A stretch of 64,000 bases of DNA from Mucilaginibacter oryzae (lineage in GTDB: Bacteria; Bacteroidota; Bacteroidia; Sphingobacteriales; Sphingobacteriaceae), in NCBI RefSeq assembly GCF_003148845.1, contig NZ_QGHA01000004.1, positions 62,001-126,000 on the forward strand, in the 5' to 3' direction. This document shows, in pieces, positions 61,430 through 64,000 of this stretch. The position numbers and the translations under genes were made by a program. How positions within the stretch are numbered: position 1 is the first letter of the stretch; each line of letters opens with the position of its first letter. Below the pieces are notes generated by a model. It did not search any database, was not told the DNA's origin, and worked only from the letters and a program-made list of their open reading frames with translations.

Positions 61430-61936
61430 TTAAAACCTGAAGGCTACGCGTAGGGCCACCTGGCTTATGGTTCCGTTTTTCGACCAGCCTTCGTAACGTA
61501 CGCCAGCTTCCAAACCGCCTGCAAAACTATAACCGATACCTGGCGCGTAAGCAAAAAAAGTACCGCCGCCGTTTTCAGTACTGAATGCCGCACCTAACTG
61601 GCCTTCGGCAAAAAAGGCATCGTCAAAATAGTATTTTAAACCAGCTTTAACCGGGATAAAACCTTCGCCCGATTTGCCGAACAAATCTTTAATCTCGCTT
61701 TTATACAGGAAACGGGTATAACCTGCCGAACCGGTTAAAAATAACTGATCGGCAATAGGGTGATCGTACTTTAACGAACCGCCGATAGTGAAATTTGAAA
61801 TTTGGTGCGCATCGCCAACGGGAAGACCGGCTTCAATACCGATACTGAATTTTCCTCCGTCTGAATTTGCTGATTGTGCATGGGCCGCGATAGCGGTGAA
61901 GCCTAAAAAGGCTAAGGATAATAATAGTTTTTTCAT
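61430..61936 (-). CDS. Small outer-membrane beta-barrel protein
   Basis: A 168-residue protein from ATG 61936 with signal peptide KKLLLSLAFLGFTAIAAHAQ. The mature part consists of alternating strands (FSIGIEAGLPVGDAHQISNF, GGSLKYDHPIADQLFLTGSA, VKAGLKYYFDDAFFAEGQLG) and ends VALRVAFRF, the Phe-terminal signature of outer-membrane barrels. It resembles the OMP_b-brl family. The longer frame from 62104 adds 56 residues before the signal peptide and is rejected. A GC-rich palindrome (CGCGGGGTACCTCCGCG, near 61960) is in the leader. Confidence 0.85.
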   Translation of the reverse strand: MKKLLLSLAFLGFTAIAAHAQSANSDGGKFSIGIEAGLPVGDAHQISNFTIGGSLKYDHPIADQLFLTGSAGYTRFLYKSEIKDLFGKSGEGFIPVKAGLKYYFDDAFFAEGQLGAAFSTENGGGTFFAYAPGIGYSFAGGLEAGVRYEGWSKNGTISQVALRVAFRF

Positions 61937-62126
61937 AATAATTTGTAATAAAGTTTGGCGCCGCGGGGTACCTCCGCGTTGCCGGTTTATATGCAAAGAT
62001 GCACATAGCCAGCATTTTGTTACAGAGAAATTTGAAAAAAATATTAAATAGTTAATAATTAACCAGTTAAAATTCGTTTTTCCTCCGTTCACCGGGTGGG
62101 ACATAACCCGTTGGCGTTAAAGAAAC

Positions 62127-62834
62127 TTAATTATTGGTAAGGCTGATAAACACCTCTTCGAGCGATTTGCCGCCGTAGCTTTCGCGGAGTTGATGGAGGC
62201 TATCGTTAGCTACTATGCGGCCTTTATTGATGATGATTACCTGGCTGCACACGGCTTCAACCTCCTGCATAATATGGGTGGATAGTACAATGGTTTTGGT
62301 TTTACCCAGATCGAGGATTAACTGGCGGATGCCGATCAGTTGATTGGGATCAAGACCGGAGGTTGGCTCATCCAGTATCAGCACTTCGGGATTGTGCAGC
62401 ATAGCCTGTGCCAGGCCTACCCGTTGGCGGTAGCCTTTTGATAGCTGCCCTATTTTTTTTTGCTGCTCGGGGCCGAGGCCTGTTTGTTCAATAATATCGG
62501 CTATGCGTTTGGCCGGATCCTGTATTTTATGGATACCCGCAACAAAACCCAGCGATTCTTTCACGTACATATCCGTGTACAGAGGGTTACTTTCGGGCAG
62601 GTAGCCTATGCGGCGCTTAACCTCCAAAGGTTGCTTCACCACATCAAAACCGCAAACCGATGCCGTGCCCGATGTTTGCGGAATAAAGCCGGTGAGTATT
62701 TTCATGGTGGTTGATTTGCCCGCTCCATTAGGCCCCAAAAAGCCCAATACGCCCGGCGAGGCCGTAAAACTAATGCCATCAACGGCTTTTTGTGTGCCGT
62801 AAACCTTTGTTAATGCCTCAACCGTGATACTCAT
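62127..62834 (-). CDS. ABC transporter ATP-binding protein, GldA-like
   Basis: A 235-residue ATPase with Walker A FLGPNGAGKSTTMKIL (about 32-47), the ABC signature LSKGYRQRVGLAQAML, Walker B VLILDEPTSGLDPNQLIGIR and switch His in VLSTHIMQEVEAVCSQV. The sequence style (KVYGTQKAVDGISF; SLEEVFISLTNN at the end) matches GldA, the ATPase that works with GldF and GldG in Flavobacterium. A gldF-gldG fusion lies 19 kb away. It is shorter than the Flavobacterium GldA (about 300), so GldA is a probable but not certain name. Peripheral at the inner membrane. Confidence 0.8.
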   Translation of the reverse strand: MSITVEALTKVYGTQKAVDGISFTASPGVLGFLGPNGAGKSTTMKILTGFIPQTSGTASVCGFDVVKQPLEVKRRIGYLPESNPLYTDMYVKESLGFVAGIHKIQDPAKRIADIIEQTGLGPEQQKKIGQLSKGYRQRVGLAQAMLHNPEVLILDEPTSGLDPNQLIGIRQLILDLGKTKTIVLSTHIMQEVEAVCSQVIIINKGRIVANDSLHQLRESYGGKSLEEVFISLTNN

Positions 62835-62892
62835 GGCTGTAAAAATATGTTTTAGAATTGAGATGTGGGGTGGGGGATTTAAGATTTTGGGG

Positions 62893-63107
62893 TTGTACGT
62901 CCGTCCGTAACGGGGAGTTGGTGGTTTGGCGGAAGGCTGTGGACGGAGGAATAATTCAAGACGAAGTAGGATTTCTGTGAGGAAAAAACCTCCACCACGT
63001 CATTGCTTCGTACCTTATAATGACATGATGGTGATAACGGCTTCTAAAATTAAACCGTCCACATCCATTTTTAAAAGTTGGACTCCCCCCGACGGACGGA
63101 CGTACAA
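62893..63107. repeat. Element with 16-bp terminal inverted repeats
   Basis: TTGTACGTCCGTCCGT (62893-62908) and ACGGACGGACGTACAA (63092-63107) are exact inverse copies. The 215-bp unit contains a CACGTCATTGCTTCGTACCT segment, also present in the element at 63852-63947, so one element may have landed in another. Reading frames across it are not convincing. Confidence 0.65.
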
Positions 63108-63120
63108 GCCCAATTCGAAA

Positions 63121-63786
63121 TCATCGCTCAAACACCACCGATTCCGTATCAGCCCCTAACTCTGCCAACACTCCACTAATCTCCTCAACCATAGCATCAG
63201 GCCCGCAAACGTAAAAGTGCTTTTTAAAATCTTTCACCTCGGCTTTCAGAAAATCGGCATCAATACGGCGGGTATCGTACTGGCTATCCTTTTGCCCTGT
63301 AACTGTAAACACGGCATTGGCGCCGAGGATGCTTTTCAGTTCATCGCTCAAAATAATATCCTTATCGGTTTTATTGCTAAAGAAAAGCTTGTTATTCCCT
63401 ATAGCCCCATCATTATTAAGCTGCCTTAAAATTGCGATAAATGGCGTTATACCAGCACCTCCTGCAATAAAATAACCTTCGCCTTTATACCCGATAGCTC
63501 CCCATACATCGCGGATAATTACCTCGTCGCCTATGTTGAGCTTACTCAACTGGTTGGTAACACCATTATGGTCGGTATAGGTTTTTATGGTAAACTCAAG
63601 GTAGTCGTCGGTGTTGAGGCAAGTGAAAGTAAAGGGGCGCTTTTCATCTTTCCATTGCTCAAGGTTGATGGATAGTTCGGTAGCCTGCCCTGGTATAAAG
63701 GTATAGCCTTGTGGTTTTTCCAGCCTGAACTGTTTTACATTGTGGGTAATTTGTTTTACGGAGATGATTTTTACTATATATTCCAT
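63121..63786 (-). CDS. FAD-dependent ferredoxin/flavodoxin reductase-like protein
   Basis: A 221-residue single-domain FNR-type flavoprotein. The FAD-binding barrel (about 1-95) has the R-x-(F/Y)-(S/T)-like motif in KRPFTFTCLN. The NAD(P)-binding half has GEGYFIAGGAGITPFIAILR near residue 105 and FYVCGPDAMVEEISGVL near 190. It lacks an iron-sulfur domain, so it probably reduces a separate ferredoxin, flavodoxin or flavin partner with NAD(P)H. The partner is not evident here. Cytoplasmic. Confidence 0.87.
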   Translation of the reverse strand: MEYIVKIISVKQITHNVKQFRLEKPQGYTFIPGQATELSINLEQWKDEKRPFTFTCLNTDDYLEFTIKTYTDHNGVTNQLSKLNIGDEVIIRDVWGAIGYKGEGYFIAGGAGITPFIAILRQLNNDGAIGNNKLFFSNKTDKDIILSDELKSILGANAVFTVTGQKDSQYDTRRIDADFLKAEVKDFKKHFYVCGPDAMVEEISGVLAELGADTESVVFER

Positions 63787-63851
63787 TGTTAACGGCTTTA
63801 ATTCAAATAGTAAGCGCAGAAATGAGAAGATGGTTTTGATTATTTAACACC

Positions 63852-63947
63852 ACGTCGTTATAAGGTACGAAGCAATCGCACGGAAGCAGGGTAGCCATGC
63901 AAATCCGCCTGTATAGTTCGCGATTGCTTCGTACCTCGCAATGACGT
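63852..63947. repeat. Element with 28-bp imperfect inverted ends (GCAATGACGT type)
   Basis: ACGTCGTTATAAGGTACGAA followed by GCAATCGC (63852-63879) is the near-inverse of GCGATTGCTTCGTACCTCGC followed by AATGACGT (63920-63947). A relative of one arm occurs near 62999-63018. The remaining DNA to the window end has no gene. Confidence 0.7.
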
Positions 63948-64000
63948 GATGAAGAAAGGGTTGCTTGGTTGCTTTGCTTATTGAAGATTGCAAAACATAT

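Noticed and set aside
62926..63159. Frame inside the 215-bp inverted-repeat element
   Set aside because: Arg/Pro-rich low-complexity product encoded by repeat DNA and running into the reductase gene; not a transposase.

Overview
The window looks like chromosomal DNA of a Bacteroidetes bacterium, most likely family Sphingobacteriaceae and Mucilaginibacter- or Pedobacter-like. The signs are long-form IspG, atpD-atpC separate from the rest of the ATP synthase genes, Gld-type ABC transporter genes, DUF4397, DUF5686, DUF6263 and DUF885 proteins, lipoproteins, and TAnnTTTG-type -7 promoter boxes. No tRNA, rRNA, CRISPR array, prophage or complete insertion sequence was recognised.

Layout. 1-8.7 kb: 5' part of hemA, a DoxX-like membrane protein, an acetyltransferase-nitrilase fusion, a broken REP-associated tyrosine transposase (RAYT) among REP palindromes, hydrolases and small proteins. 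8.8-10.9 kb: ispG. 11-26.2 kb, all on the minus strand: a complete branched-chain amino acid cluster read as ilvD-ilvB-ilvN-(DUF3592)-ilvC-leuC-(GxxExxY)-leuD-(methyltransferase)-leuB-(broken methyltransferase)-leuA-ilvA. 26.5-31.7 kb: a DUF4238 protein, atpD-atpC and debris of older genes and an IS4-type transposase. 31.9-36.3 kb: a molybdenum hydroxylase operon ([2Fe-2S] subunit, diheme cytochrome, Mo-binding subunit, XdhC). 36.3-40.5 kb: a luciferase-like oxidoreductase behind a perfect 36-bp palindrome, secreted proteins and a dead outer-membrane gene. 40.6-64 kb: a gldF-gldG fusion, dnaN, rpsT, radC, ligA, a membrane-anchored MutS-like ATPase, envelope proteins, a GldA-like ATPase and a flavin reductase.

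The main finding is the density of short dispersed palindromic elements between 6.8 and 22.7 kb and their intrusion into reading frames. One GC-rich family has ten copies here. Four lie inside conserved genes (ispG twice, leuC, ilvN), always in the same orientation and reading phase, with lengths of 81, 78, 36 and 36 bp, all multiples of three. They add peptides such as KVSPTGGDLEGA to these enzymes, much like the ORF-embedded palindromic elements of Rickettsia. Other copies sit directly at gene ends and in one case supply the stop codon. A second, dyad-symmetric family flanks a GxxExxY (PD-(D/E)XK-like) gene that splits leuC from leuD; it supplies the stop codons of both leuC and the GxxExxY gene, which suggests a small mobile unit. 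Other repeat families fill most remaining junctions of the cluster.

Functionally the window is mainly housekeeping metabolism (tetrapyrrole, isoprenoid and branched-chain amino acid synthesis, ATP synthase, replication and repair) with periplasmic and outer-membrane functions. All calls come from reading the sequence; no database search was run.
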